A stretch of 64,000 nucleotides of DNA from Triparma columacea (taxonomy: Eukaryota > Sar > Bolidophyceae > Parmales > Triparmaceae), in NCBI GenBank assembly GCA_030267965.1, contig BRYA01000342.1, forward strand, positions 1-64,000. Direction: 5' to 3'. This document shows positions 43,916 to 55,519 of this stretch, one piece after another (within the stretch, counting starts at the first letter, position 1; every line of letters begins with the position of its first letter). The notes below the pieces were generated by a model. The model did not search any database. It was not told the origin of the DNA and saw only the letters and a program-made list of their open reading frames with translations. Made by a program: the position numbers and the translations under genes.

Positions 43916-44515
43916 TCGGTAACCCTGACAAACCCTGGGACAATTTGCCCCTCCCACTAATGAATAAAGTCGTAACTGTCCACAGAATCCTTATTGCGCA
44001 AAATCCCCCCTTAACATCGCCCCTGCCACGCCACAGTGGCCAAAAAACCCACTAACTATTTTGGTATATGATGTGTTTAGCGCTCTTTCCTTATTCAATT
44101 TTCTTCCTTACGTTGTTAAGTCGATATAGCGTCGAGAGCATTATTTTGATTTCCGCAAAACATGATAACCCAGAACAAAAATTTCAACCAAAAATTGCAA
44201 AAAAGTGCGTGGAAACTTCGGGGTCCAGAGCTGGACTGAAAATAACACCCACAACGTCCTTAGCCCACCCACCCAGTTTCTTCCACCCCCCCTCTTAAAT
44301 AACGAAACTTCGCCCCCCACCCCCACCCCCCTCACGCTCTACCCCGTGCTTTTCAGCCCTTCCCTGCTTCTGAACCCTTCTCCACCCCTTTCACTCCTTC
44401 CTACCCCTCTGACGGAGATTCGTGTTGAAAGCCCACATTTCCCTGATAACTCCACTTTATCGACCAAGACTGCAATTACCTCCCCCCCCCCCCCTATCTA
44501 TAAGCTCCTCTGAAA
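43916..44515. other. Upstream region of the G-alpha gene
   Basis: Mixed sequence with no recognised gene. The last 250 bp are strongly pyrimidine-rich (C/T) up to the start codon at 44516, as expected of promoter and 5' UTR here. A C homopolymer of about ten lies at 44480-44490. Confidence 0.5.
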
Positions 44516-45935
44516 ATGGGTGCGTGCTCAAGCTCGTCTGTAGCAAATGACCCGAAGGATGATCAGAACGCAGCTGTCGAGGCGGAGTTAAAGAGAATGG
44601 AAGAGGAGGAGAAGAACCACTTTAAGATCCTCCTGCTTGGGGCTGGAGAGTCAGGGAAGAGTACGGTGGTAAAGCAGGTGAGAAGGGCGGAGGAAGGAGA
44701 GTCATGGAGTTGGGGTTGAGAGAAATGTCATTGGGGGGGGGGGGGGGGGGGGTTTNNNNCTAAAGCTCACCCCCCCCCCCCCCTCTCCCCCCCCTCCACC
44801 CCTACTCTTCCCCCTCCCCGCCAGGTCAAGCTCATTTACAAGGGTGGAGCTGGAAAGAAGGAGAAGGAGGAATATGCTACTGCCATCCGGAGAAATTGTA
44901 TTGAGAGTATGCAGACGGTCATCGAAGCCATGCAAACTCTCGAGATTAAATTCGCCGACCCGGAGCTTGAGTCCGTTGGGGCCAAATACACTGACCTCGA
45001 CACTGACGCCACTCTAACTGAGGAGATGAGCTACGAAATAGAGAAAATGTGGAAAGACGAAGGCCTCCAGTCCTGTTATGCTCGCCGCAACGAGTACTGG
45101 ATCCTTGATGCTGCCCCCTACTATTTTGACAATGTTATTCGCCTCGGAGAGGATGACTATGTGCCCAACGACGAGGACATGATCATGACGAGAGTGCGCA
45201 CCACTGGCATTGTCATCACGGAGTTCGAGGAGAAGCCACAGAAGTACCAGCTTGTAGACGTTGGTGGTCAGCGCTCGGAGCGCCGCAAATGGATCCACTG
45301 TTTTGATGACGTCAAGGCGATCATTTTCCTCGAGGGTCTTTCCTCCTTCAACCAGGTCCTTTTCGAGGATTCCACCGTTAATAGGATGCACGAGTCTTTG
45401 AGTCTTTTCGGAGAGGTGAGCGAGGCGGGGGGAGAGGAGCGATTTGTGTGGGGAAGAAGCGAAGTGGGGGAGAGGAGCGAAGCGAGGGAGGACTTTCATA
45501 CACTGCCCCACAATGCCCCACAAGTGCAATGCTTACCATATATCTAACTTCTTCGGTCGTCGCTTCGCCCCCCCCCGCTGCCTTGGCTCTTCCATCCCAC
45601 TTCGACAGGTGGTCTCGAACCCCATTTTCGAGAAAACCCCTATCTTCATGTTCCTTAATAAGAAGGATCTCTTTGAGGACATGATCAAGACTGTCAGCCT
45701 CAAGAAGTGCTTCGACGACTACGACGGGCCGGACGGTGAGGCCTTCCACGCACTTGAGCACATCAAATCAAAGTACTCGGAAGTCATGGAGAAGCACTGC
45801 CCAGGGAAAAAACTCCCGATCCACATCACTGCTGCGAGGGTTAGGATGGACATGAAGATTGCTTTTGGTGACGTGAAGGAGGAGATTAAAAGTATATACT
45901 TGAAGGGTGGCAAGCTTTACAAGAAGCCCAAGTAA
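44516..45935 (+). CDS. Heterotrimeric G protein alpha subunit
   Basis: Exons 44516-44677, 44825-45415 and 45609-45935 give 359 aa. MGACSS at the N-terminus supplies Gly2 for myristoylation and Cys4 for palmitoylation, so the protein sits on the inner face of a membrane. P-loop GAGESGKSTVVKQ; switch I TRVRTTGIVITEF with the catalytic Arg; switch II VDVGGQRSERRKW with the catalytic Gln; NKKD for guanine binding; ITAARV in place of the common TCAT(D) motif. A helical domain lies between P-loop and switch I. The C-terminus is LKGGKLYKKPK, with no Cys at the fourth-from-last position used by pertussis toxin in Gi. The ending differs from animal classes, so a receptor partner cannot be predicted. 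Confidence 0.95.
44756..44759. other. Assembly gap (4 N)
   Basis: A short N run just after a G homopolymer of about 20 in the first intron of the G-alpha gene; exons are unaffected. Confidence 0.95.
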
Positions 45936-46051
45936 GTTCCAAGTAGGTCGTGTAAGTTATAGAATAATAAGGGGGGGGGGGGGAGATGGGAGGAGATGAA
46001 AAGATCAAATTGGACTCTGAAACATAAGCATGAAAGCACCGCCTTCCTTCC

Positions 46052-47150
46052 TTATTTTACCATGCATTTGTTCACCGCCTCACTGAGAGACGAAATGCTT
46101 ACTAGAGAGTCCTGTTTGGGGGAAATTATCTGTGCGGACAGGACTTGTAAGTAGAGAAGGGATTGCAGAGCACGGAGACTCAGACCCACACACACACACA
46201 ACCATCACAACAAAAACCTCACCTTTACCTTTCGGGTCTTCACCTCATACCCAATCACCCACAACGAGAAGATCTGCCCGTCCCCCGCAATCCCGAGAGT
46301 CCTATACAGCGCCCCCCCGTCCTCCCCCGAGGAGTAAACTTGTACCCGCCCCTTTAGGTCTTCGTAACCATCCTTGAGTAACCCATCAACGTTGCCAGCC
46401 TTGCTCTTCTTCATCGCACTCTTTATCATCTTCCTTACCTGTCCTGCGGAAGTGGGAGAGATGAACACGTAGCTGGCCTCCTTCGGGAGCGCCGCAACGT
46501 TAGGGACGACACTGGAGAAAGCCTCCCGAAGGAACACAGAGTTCGGCCGAGGGTCTATCACCAGGACCTTGTACTTGGAGTTGCCGCACGCAGTGCTCAT
46601 CTCACCGGACGGGGCGAGACAGTATTCGCGGAGCTGCTGCTCGCTCAAGGGGAAATCATCGCCAACGTAAAGCTTCGGAGGAGGAGGAGCCCTGCTGGTG
46701 GAAGAGGAGGAGGCTGCGACCGGCACAAGAGGAAGTAAGTACTGAGAGCTTTGGCTGGCGAGGGGTTCTTATCAGTTGCTCACCTATTTCCATGGAATCT
46801 TCCTCGTCATTCCGCAACGAATAAGCATCGTTGTTAATCATGTACGCAAAGTCTCTCTTCATTTTTTCTTCCTCACTCGACATGGGCTCCTCAGCCATTG
46901 TCACCTCCTCCCCACCACCCTCAAGCGCATTTTTCCTCTTCGCTTCGGCAAGCTTCTTAGCCAACGCGCCTTGCGAACCTCCCATGGATCGTGATTTCTT
47001 CCCATAAATGGGCCATGAAATGTTTTTTTGGCGAGGATGACGATGTCGATGCACCATCTGAGGCATCAACGTCATCGGCCGCTGAATAAACGCAATACTA
47101 GAGCATATCACTGATATCAGGAGCATCAAGACCAACATAATCATGTTCAT
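46052..47150 (-). CDS. Plastid-targeted protein of unknown function
   Basis: Exons 47150-46784, 46713-46223 and 46129-46052 give 311 aa; phases close. MNMIMLVLMLLISVICSSIA is a signal peptide and is followed at once by FIQRPM, a Phe-type junction typical of ochrophyte plastid leaders; a His/Arg-rich transit-like region follows. The mature part has an alpha/beta character (YKVLVIDPRPNSVFLREAF, then ASYVFISPTSAGQVRKMI, then RVQVYSSGEDGG), but no family is recognised. The exon 2 acceptor inside the Pro-Val-Ala-Ala stretch is required to keep frame. The last exon is 26 codons. It shares a 74-bp divergent promoter with MsrA, also plastid-targeted, so the two may be co-regulated (inference). Confidence 0.65.
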
Positions 47151-47224
47151 CTGTGCGTGAGCCAACAAGTCTACCAACAAGTCTGCTAAAAGTTGTCCAG
47201 GCAACACAATATTCCTATTTTCAC

Positions 47225-48303
47225 ATGATTTCATTGTATCTATCCATCATAATACCCATCCTACTAATAGTTGCTGCGCATTCATACTCAGTATCACCAT
47301 CAGCATCACCATCTCACACCATATCATCAAGAAAAGCCTTCCTGACCAATACCATCACAGCTTCCCTTGCTATTTTGGGGACATCTCCTTCATACCCTGC
47401 GCTTGCCGATGATCCAGACGAGATAATTGACTGCTATTTTGGCATGGGCTGTTTCTGGCACATTCAACACGTAAGTTATCCAAATATTTTCCCAGGTTTC
47501 TGCTGCTGAGCTGTCCAAGGAAAAGTCATCTCACACTTGCCCGCCGCCGGCAAACGCAGGAGTTCGTAGTTGGGGAGATACAACTTCTCAAGAGGAAGGA
47601 GGAAGACTTGACCGCTCGCGCTGGTTATGCTGGTGGTAGCAAGGTGAGGGTTAGGCTGGACGGACATGGAATCCTTCACCCCTGTTATCCACTTACACAA
47701 TGCCGTCTTCTGCTCGCCGTACTAGGCGGGCTCCGGAGGTCGCGTCTGTTATCACAACCTCGCCATGAAGGACGAGTACGGCAAGTTGGGTCACTGCGAG
47801 GTGGTGAATCTAAAGATCCCCAAGTCCTCCTTCTCCTCCTTCTGCGACATTTACTTCTCCCTCTTTGACCAGAACGGCGACCGTCCCGACCAGCGCGGAG
47901 ATCGGGGCCTCGAGTACCGCTCAGTTGTTGGCATCCCCGGGGGCGAGAAATCAGACCTTTATCCGCTCCTGTTAGCGGCCGCAGACAAGTCACCAGTCAA
48001 TGTGCTGGTGGGAAAGGGCAACGACCCGGACGCCCCAAGGAACACGTACGTCATGGACAATAAGAAGTTCCCGTTTTATTTAGGGGAGCTTTATCACCAG
48101 GTGAGGGGCTGGCGGGCCGGTGGGGGAGGAGCGAAGCGAGCCTCGAAATGTTCATATTGTTACTAACCAATCCTGCCCCGCTTCATCACCAGTTTCACGA
48201 CGGATTCGCGAGGGGGGAGGACTACCCGGCGTCTTACAACAACATTAAAAATAACCTCGAGGCCGCGGGAAAGCTTGACGACACAAGTTGCCCCTTTGTC
48301 TAA
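47225..48303 (+). CDS. msrA: Methionine sulfoxide reductase A, plastid, probably thylakoid lumen
   Basis: Exons 47225-47470, 47560-47643, 47726-48100 and 48193-48303 give 271 aa. The catalytic motif is GCFW (Cys76 in the predicted precursor), followed by GYAGGSK and then HNLAMKDEYGKLGHCEVV, the MsrA fold. A Cys four residues from the end (TSCPFV) could be a resolving Cys. It reduces Met-S-sulfoxide in proteins with thioredoxin as donor. The leader is threefold: an ER-type signal (LYLSIIIPILLIVAAH), a Ser/Arg-rich transit, then RKAFLTNTITASLAIL and an ALA-type end (SYPALA) before DDP. The last part looks like a thylakoid-transfer signal. One possible reading of the tail (FHDGFARGEDYP) diverges from the usual YHQ-x-Y motif. 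Confidence 0.85.
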
Positions 48304-48359
48304 TTAACGAAACGCTATGGGTTGTATGTATGAAGTAAACTCTCTATTTGTATTTACCC

Positions 48360-51300
48360 TCACATTGAGATCAACATCATGAGCAGCTCTTCGTCCAGAA
48401 GCGTCAGCGTCCTACACCTGAAGTCGTACCCATGGAACTTGACAACGACCCCACCATCCCCAAACTTGGACCTCACGTTCTCTCCCTCCAGAGCTAGCAT
48501 GAGGAGTTTCTGCTTGTCTCCTGTCAGGAAACCTACGCAGTACTTGGCGACGTCGATGGGCCGCCCCCTGCCGAAGTCGTTCGCGTACCATTGGCAAATT
48601 CGGGGGAGGGTCACTTGCACGCCCTTGGACTTGGCGACTACCGAAACGCTCTCCTGGAGGTAGTAGACCGTGGCGAGGTCAAGCTGCTCCTCGAGACGGT
48701 CAACGCTATAGATAGGGACGGAGGGGGGATTGGAAAGGGAGCCGCAATTAAGGGCGAAGTTGACGCGAGGGTCTGAGATGTTCATGGCGAACGAGTACCT
48801 GCTTGTTGGCAGCACGTATTTGCTCAAGAACTGGGCGGGGAAGTTCATTCCCGCCCTTATGATGCAGTGCTCGAGCTCGGTGAGAGAGAAGATGTCGTCG
48901 TTGACCTGATAAGAAATCATGTTGAAATAGGAAATCCACTTGAAGGTCGACGTGGGAGGTCCGAGGACCAGGTAAGCGTGGAGGATCATAAGGTGGTACA
49001 GATTGAGGAAGAAGGCCAGCTTCTTCGTCTCGCTCAGCTTCGTGATGTCGCACCGCTTGAGCTCCGATGTCAGGTTGAGCATAACCTTCAAGTTGTCACT
49101 CTCATTTTCACTGTAGGGCTCGAGCGCCGACTTTAGGGCCTCCGCCACGAGTCTATTGGGGTCTTGGATGCTTCCGCTGTCGTCAAAGAGAGCCCCCCTG
49201 AAGCAGAGTTTTCGGCAATTCAAGAGCCTCCTCTTCTTGCACTTGAATACTGAGCTCTTGTGAAGGAAGCACTCGCTCGGGTCATTCGTGACCCCCGCCC
49301 AATCTCCGCCTCCCGTAATGCCCCCGCTCGAGCCCCCGCTCCCCCCGCCCGTTCCATTACTGGACCTCCCGTCACTCGAAGCCGTGTCTCTAAAGCTGTA
49401 GGACGAGCGGTCGTCAGGGTGGCCGAGGATGGCGCCCTCGTTGGGACTGTTTGATTTCACGAGGTTGTTGATGAACTCCGTCCACCTCTTGAGCAAGCTG
49501 TCATTCTGGAGCATGAGGTAGTAGTATCTGCCGAGGGTCTCGATCTCTATGAAGTGATAGCTCGGGAAGGAGGGCCTCTGCCTCTCATCCAGCATCTAGA
49601 GGAGGTTTGAGTTAGTTGGCTTTGATTGTCGTATGGGGAGATCTACAACGGCACATTATGTCATCATTTTTGGCTCTTCTATTCTCACCTTTGCACCTAT
49701 GATCTCAACCGTCGGGATTCTAAAGCTTGGCCTGCTGTTGTCAGGGTGGTAGAAGGAGAGTTGCTTATTCGTCAGGACGGCCCACTCTTCGATGAAGTGG
49801 GTCTCGGTGAGGGCTCGCCCGACTGCACCCTCGAGGAGGACTCCCGCCGAGTTCGACCCAGACGTCGCGACAACGGCAGAGCGGCGGGGCCCACGGAGGA
49901 AGGACTTGTCGGCAACTGTAGAGAGGAAGGAGAACGACTGCAGATCCGACGACTTGCGAGAGTGGTCCACGGCCCTTTTGAAGGCACTCCCCATGATCCT
50001 TCTTTGTATCTACGGCGAGCGAGGCGAGGGGGGAAAGGGTGGGGTGAGGGAAGAGCGAAGCGACGATGAATAATGTCAAAGACGTAGCTGAGCCAAAGAA
50101 TGACTGCAGCAGGGCCTTGCGAGCCAAAAAAGGTACATCGATGTTGTCACTTCACTCTCCATCTCACCTCCGCCGTGCTCAGCCTTGGGCTCGTGCTCTT
50201 TGGCGGCGTACTCGCAATGTCGTCGACCTCCGCCCCGAAGAACCTCTTGAATTCCTGGGGCGTCCTGAAGACGGTCTTGGTCATGTTGTCCACGGCGAAA
50301 GCGTACGTTCGCACGTACTTGCTCTTGATCTTAACGTCGCACATGTCGATGAAGCCCGGGCAGAGGTTGTTGGCGTTTATGCAGGATTTCACACCGACGT
50401 AGTTGGACTGCTCGTCGATGGGGAGGAGGTTCGCGCGGATGTCCACGACGGTAGTCTTCCCGGCCTCCAGGCCAGGTGGTGTGATGGAAGTTGTAGCGTA
50501 CGGGTCCTGCAGTGAAAGAGGTCGCGTTGGCGGGTAAGTTTGATGTATCGACAATATTGTTGTTTCTCGCTGGTTCTCACCTCAGCCTCTGATTCGACCG
50601 AGGACCGTGCGTCTGCTGACAGGGAGGACGTGGACACTGATAGTGTGTGCATCTTCTCCACAGCGTCAAAGAACCCCTCGTCGTCATCAGCATCGTCGTC
50701 GTCATCCTCTTCGTCAGTGAAGCTGTTGTCTTGGGGTGGATTCTTAATGTCGTCCGTCACACTATCGGACTCCTCCATCTGAGCGACGAGGTCAGAGATA
50801 GAGTCCACCCTGGACATGGATTTCTTAACCTTGCCCCAAGGCAGTGAGTGCACCGAGTCCTTCCTGCTGTTCTGCCTTAGCATCGCCCCCCCCTCGACCT
50901 CCTCCTCGTCGCTCTGCGGTTCGTCCACGTGCCTCGTCTCTATGCATAGCACGTACTTGTTCTCAACCTTATAGTGCTTCTTGTTTTTCTTCGCGTCGCT
51001 CTCATACACCACTAGCCTCAGCCCCGCAGTGCCCCAGAACGTCGCCAGGTCCATGTCGTTCATCATGGGCAGCTTGACGATCTTCCAAGTCGGGAGGTCT
51101 ACGTACATGGAGTTGAAGGAGAACGAGAACGTGCTCTCGGTGTCGTACTCGCCCTTTCCGCTCCCTCCCCTCCTCTTTTTTCTGACGTCGTCTGGCTCCG
51201 GGAAGAGGATCCCGAGCGGCGGGGGGGTTTGCCCCGGCGGCGTCTTTACCATCTTGTCCACAGACGTCCAGAGGGGGAAGACAATGTGCGGGAGCTCCTT

Positions 51301-52633
51301 CTGGTCCTTGTCCCCGTAGCTGTAGTTCATCCGGTTGTTGATCCTCCTCACGAAGCTCAGCAGCATGTTGCAGAGCCCCCTGGTCACCAGACCCAGCTGC
51401 ATCGGGCCCTCAGTTATCTCGCCGCCGATGAAGACGGTCCCGGTGGGCATGCGGGTGAACTTGCCCTGGATCTGGATCTCGAAGTTTCGCTGCTTTCCCT
51501 TGAACACGCGGTCGTGGTAGTACTCATCGTCCTCCTTCTTCTCAGGCTTGAGCATTAGCAGCGCGTGGCCCTCGAAGGTTGGGGTAATGAGCGGGATGGG
51601 CACCCTGGAATTGGGAGGGAAGGGGGTCGAGGTCTCGCCCTCCCTGTTGGGGGGGATGCGGATATTCAAAGTCGGGAACTTTGGGGGCGGGGGCACGTCA
51701 GGTTGCTCGGGGGGCGGAGGAGGCGAGGAATTGGGCGTGTTCGCAGCGGTTTCGGGAGGGGGGGAGGGGGAAGGACGGGGGACGTAAGCGGTCGAGGAGT
51801 CGCGACGGAAGAGGTTTTTTATGGACTGGGTTATGGAGGAGCGACGGCGCGAGGTCCCGGTGGCGGCGGCCGCGGAGGAGGAGGAGGCGGACGGGCGGGG
51901 CCCCTTTGCGATGCTGTCTGACATTATGCCTGTGAGCTCCTCGCTCAGCAGGGGCGGGCTGTCGCCCTGCAGGGGCAAGATCGTGACGGCAGCCCCCCCC
52001 CTGAAGTTGCAGATTGCGTAGGGGGTGGTGTTGACGCTGCGGGCTGGGCTCAGGGGGTTGGTGTACGTGGTGGAGCCTCTGAGGACGATGGAGCAGGTTT
52101 TCATTGAGTGGGGGGAGGAGAGAAGGAGCTTGAACGTCGAGAAGGGGAGGAGGAGCGTGGCGGTCGGGGAGGGAGGGGGGGAGGGGGAGGGGAAGATGTA
52201 GATGAGGAGACCAGGGGCGGAGATGCAGAGGTAAGGGTAGGGGATCTTGGCGTCGATTAGGGCGTCGATCACACTGGGGGGGAGTGGTAGGGTAGGGTAA
52301 GGGAAGCGGCGAGGGGCAAAGTGGCGAAGGGCAAAGTTAGCGTTAGTGATGAACGGACTACTGGGTGGAGCGCGGGGCTTCTCTATCTCTCTCAAGCCCT
52401 CACCTCAGCGCCAAATCATCCTTCTCCTTGAACATTTCAGAGGATGCAAGCAGTCTAGCCGATGGATCTACCATCGAGGATTGTATTTCTAGCGATGCAA
52501 ACAGCTTGAGCATCGCCAGTGACGTTGTGATAGGATCCGTGCTGTAGATGTTGGAGCAAGAAATGATGGGAGAAATGATCCCTGAGCCGAGGGCTGTTGA
52601 GGCTTCCCCAGTAGGGGCGGTTTGTTGGACCAT
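48360..52633 (-). CDS. Large PH-domain plus DUF547 protein with a lipid-type N-terminal module
   Basis: Exons 52633-52404, 52273-50581, 50506-50168, 50009-49689 and 49595-48360 give 1272 aa with phases closing. The N-terminal half has a hydrophobic stretch (YPYLCISAPGLLIYIFPS), Pro/Ser linkers, and a domain (FEGHALLMLKPEK, then FEIQIQGKFTRMPTGTVFIG) that resembles DUF1769 with low certainty. Acidic Ser/Asp linkers follow. Exons 4 and 5 encode a PH-like domain (EWAVLTNKQLSFYHPD, then YYYLMLQNDSLLKRW). The C-terminal third is DUF547: KLAFFLNLYHLMILHAYL, FSLTELEHCIIR, DPRVNFALNCGSLSNPP. DUF547 and PH occur together in many protist proteins of unknown activity. A membrane-phosphoinositide function is inferred. 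Exon 1 could have further upstream exons. Confidence 0.75.
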
Positions 52634-52949
52634 ATGTACAGGTATGAGAGAGTGTTGAACGTAGTGTTGATGTTATTAGTAAGGCACGATGTGTACTTAT
52701 TTGGGAAATAAGGTTAAGGTTCTCCCAGTCGAGATCCACCTCAGCTTTTCAAGATCACAGCTGAAAGGCCTATAGGAATCCTACAATGTAAAATGTGACT
52801 GAGTGCCGCTTAACGGTCTCGCTGTAGTATTATATTTTCCAAATTTATCGTCAGAAAGGAAATATTATGCTTCAGGAATGGCATTGGAGTGGGACGACCA
52901 GGAGTCGATTCGGAGTCGATCCGCCTGATGAAGCATAAATTTCTGAAAG
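52634..52949. other. Divergent intergenic region with an inverted repeat
   Basis: About 316 bp between the PH-DUF547 and TypA start codons. An imperfect inverted repeat (TTATGCTTCAGG at 52865-52876 and its near complement at 52924-52938) brackets a short direct repeat of GAGTCGAT (near 52902-52920). It lies within 85 bp of the TypA start, so a regulatory or transcript-hairpin role is possible. No gene seen. Confidence 0.45.
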
Positions 52950-55430
52950 ATGCTATCTAGAATAGCTAGAATAGCAACAAGAAGGACAAAACAATTACGT
53001 TATGCATCAGCAGTACCTGATAATCCACCAGAGATTATATTAAACCCCAAGGTACGCTTGAAATACATCACATTTAGCAACACTTTCTCTCAAGTCGAGT
53101 GGACAGACCTTCTCTCCACAAAAACAATACCCTTCAAGCTTCTCTGTCAACTTATACCCCTACTTTCACCATCTCATTGTGGCGACAATGTCAACAATTT
53201 ACGTCAATTTACGTTACATACTGCGGATATTCCAATAAATCTTGCACCATTACACTCTCCCTGCCTCCTCACCCCCCTCACCCCCCTAACACCCCTAACA
53301 CCCCTAACACCCCTAACACCCCTAACACCTCACCCTTCTCAGATGCGCAACCTTGGTGTCGTCGCCCATATTGATCACGGCAAGACTTCTCTCGTTGATA
53401 AGCTCCTCCAGTCATCTTCCACAGTCCCCGAGGCGCTCAAGGCCCAGTCCTCCCAAGTCCAGGGCGAGGGCCAGCGTCTCATGGACTCCGGCGACCTCGA
53501 GCAGGAGAGGGGCATTACCATCACCAGCAAGCCCACCCGCTGCATCTATAAGGACCACGTTGTCAACATCGTCGACACCCCCGGCCACGCTGACTTCGCT
53601 GGGGAGGTTGACCGTATCCTTTCCATGGTCGACGGCGTCTGCCTAGTCGTTGACGGGGGTGAGGGGGTAATGAGTCAGACCAAGTACGTGATGGAGCGCG
53701 CCGTCCACGCCAACCTCCAGCCCATAGTCTTCCTCAACAAGCTCGATCGCGACGGCGGTCTAACCATGGTCGAGAGCGGTCAGGTTGAGACGGAGATCTT
53801 CGACCTGTTCATACAGCTGGGGGCTAACGACAGCCAGCTGGAGTACCCTACGTACTACGGGAGCGCTAAGATGGGATGGGTGACGGACAATTTGGACGAC
53901 GCTGTCAAGGTCGTGAAGGGGGAGGCCAGCCCAGACGCGTACGGGATGGAGGGTGAGAATAGACCGACGAGCGAGAAGACTGCCACGGGAAGTACCTACC
54001 TAATTACACGCAACTAACCTAACCTCCCTCCTCCTCCACCCTCCCCTTTAGGCTTGCTCGACGGGTTCTTAACTAACATCCCCCCCCCCACCGGCCCTGA
54101 CGTTGGAGATAATGGTCCGTTCAGCCTGGCGGCGACCATGGTTGGCTACGACAAGTACCTTGGTCGGACGTTGACTGGGAAGGTGTATTCTGGTAGTTTG
54201 GAGGCCAATGAGAAGGTCATTTACTTGCCTCGTGATGGGGGTATCATTGAGGACAAAAAGGCCGCGCTGGCCACGAGCATCACAGGGGTGTTCGCGTACG
54301 AAGGCGTAGAGAGGAAGCCGTTACCAGGGGGCGTAGCCATGCCCGGTGACATTGTCACGCTCAGCGGAGTTCCAGACACCATTGCCGTCGGTGACACCCT
54401 CACGGGGGAGGGTAAACCGGTCCGGGAACCCATCGACACGCCACCCCTGAGCCCCCCGACCCTGAGCATGGACTTCGGGGCGAACGACGGGCCGCTTGCG
54501 GGCAAGGAGGGAACGATTGTGCAGAGCAGCAGGATCAGGGCCAGGCTGCAGAGCGAGGTCGACAATAACGTTACCCTGAGCATCGGGGTCAGCGAGACGG
54601 ACGGGGAGAAGACGGTGGTCTTCGCGAGGGGGGAGCTGCAGTTGGGAATCCTCATTGAGCAGATGAGGAGGGAGGGGTACGAGATGACCATCAGCCCTCC
54701 GAAGATTGTGTTCTCCACATCACCAGCGGGGGACGTCATGGAGCCTTACGAGGAGGTCACCGTGGACGTCGACAGTGAGTATAGCGGCACCATCATGAGC
54801 GCCCTGACAGGGGACAGGAAGGCTACCATGCTGGAGATGAATGAGGTCGACGGAAAGGTCAGGATGAAGTTCGATATGCCCACCCGGGCGCTCCTTGGGT
54901 TCGGACCGGAGGCCCTGACGATGACGAGAGGCAGCGCGGTGGTCAACCACACATTCGTGGAGATGAGAGAGCACGCCGGCCCACTTGGGGAAGGACTTGA
55001 GAAGGGGAAGCTAGTGTGTAGCGAGGCGGGGAAGGCGACGGGGTACGCGCTCAACATGATAGGGGAGAGGGGCACGCTCTTCGTGGAGCCCGGGGACGAG
55101 GTGTATCCGGGGATGGTTGTGGGGGAGAACAGTAGGGCGGGGGACCTGGATGTCAACGCTGTTCGGGCCAAGGGGCTGACGAACGTCAGGACAGTGCTGA
55201 AGGAGGAGAAGGCGAACATCGCGGTGGCGGAGAAGAAGAGCGTAGAGGAGATCATCGCGTACATGGGGGACGACGAGGTCATCGAGGTCACGCCCAAGAG
55301 CGTGAGGCTGAGGAAGAGGGTGCTGGACGCAGGGGAGAGGAGCAGGATCGCTAGGGTTAAGAAGCAGCAGAGGGAGGCGGCGAAGGAGAACAAGGCGGCC
55401 AAGGGGGGAGGGGGGAAGAAAAAGAGATAG
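52950..55430 (+). CDS. typA: TypA/BipA translational GTPase, mitochondrial
   Basis: Exons 52950-53051, 53343-53952 and 54052-55430 give 696 aa. The first exon encodes MLSRIARIATRRTKQLR and on, an Arg-rich amphipathic leader, so mitochondrial import is likely. The GTPase core has AHIDHGKTSL, ERGITI, DTPGHADF, NKLD and SAK. Domain II and the BipA-specific C-terminal region (RGELQLGILIEQMRREGYE, and MREHAGPLGEG, close to the BipA C-terminus) follow. BipA binds ribosomes and helps assembly or stress translation in bacteria. The basic C-terminal tail (KKQQREAAKENKAAKGGG) is an addition. The first exon is 34 codons and the first intron is long for this window (291 bp) and carries a decamer array. 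Confidence 0.92.
53283..53330 (+). repeat. Decamer array CCCCTAACAC in the TypA intron
   Basis: About four and a half tandem CCCCTAACAC units fall near the acceptor end of the first intron. They contain the telomere word CCCTAA, but the 10-bp period shows this is not telomere DNA. It may simply be a pyrimidine/A-rich tract near the branch point and acceptor. Confidence 0.8.
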
Positions 55431-55519
55431 AGGAAACTTGTATTGAATAATGTGTTTGCGTGTAGGGTTCCTATATATATAGTTCGACCATTTTGGCAAT
55501 TTTCCAGAGAAAATTTAAG

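Noticed and set aside
53283..53330. Interstitial telomere in the TypA intron
   Set aside because: Units are 10 bp (CCCCTAACAC), not 6 bp, so this is a simple intronic minisatellite.
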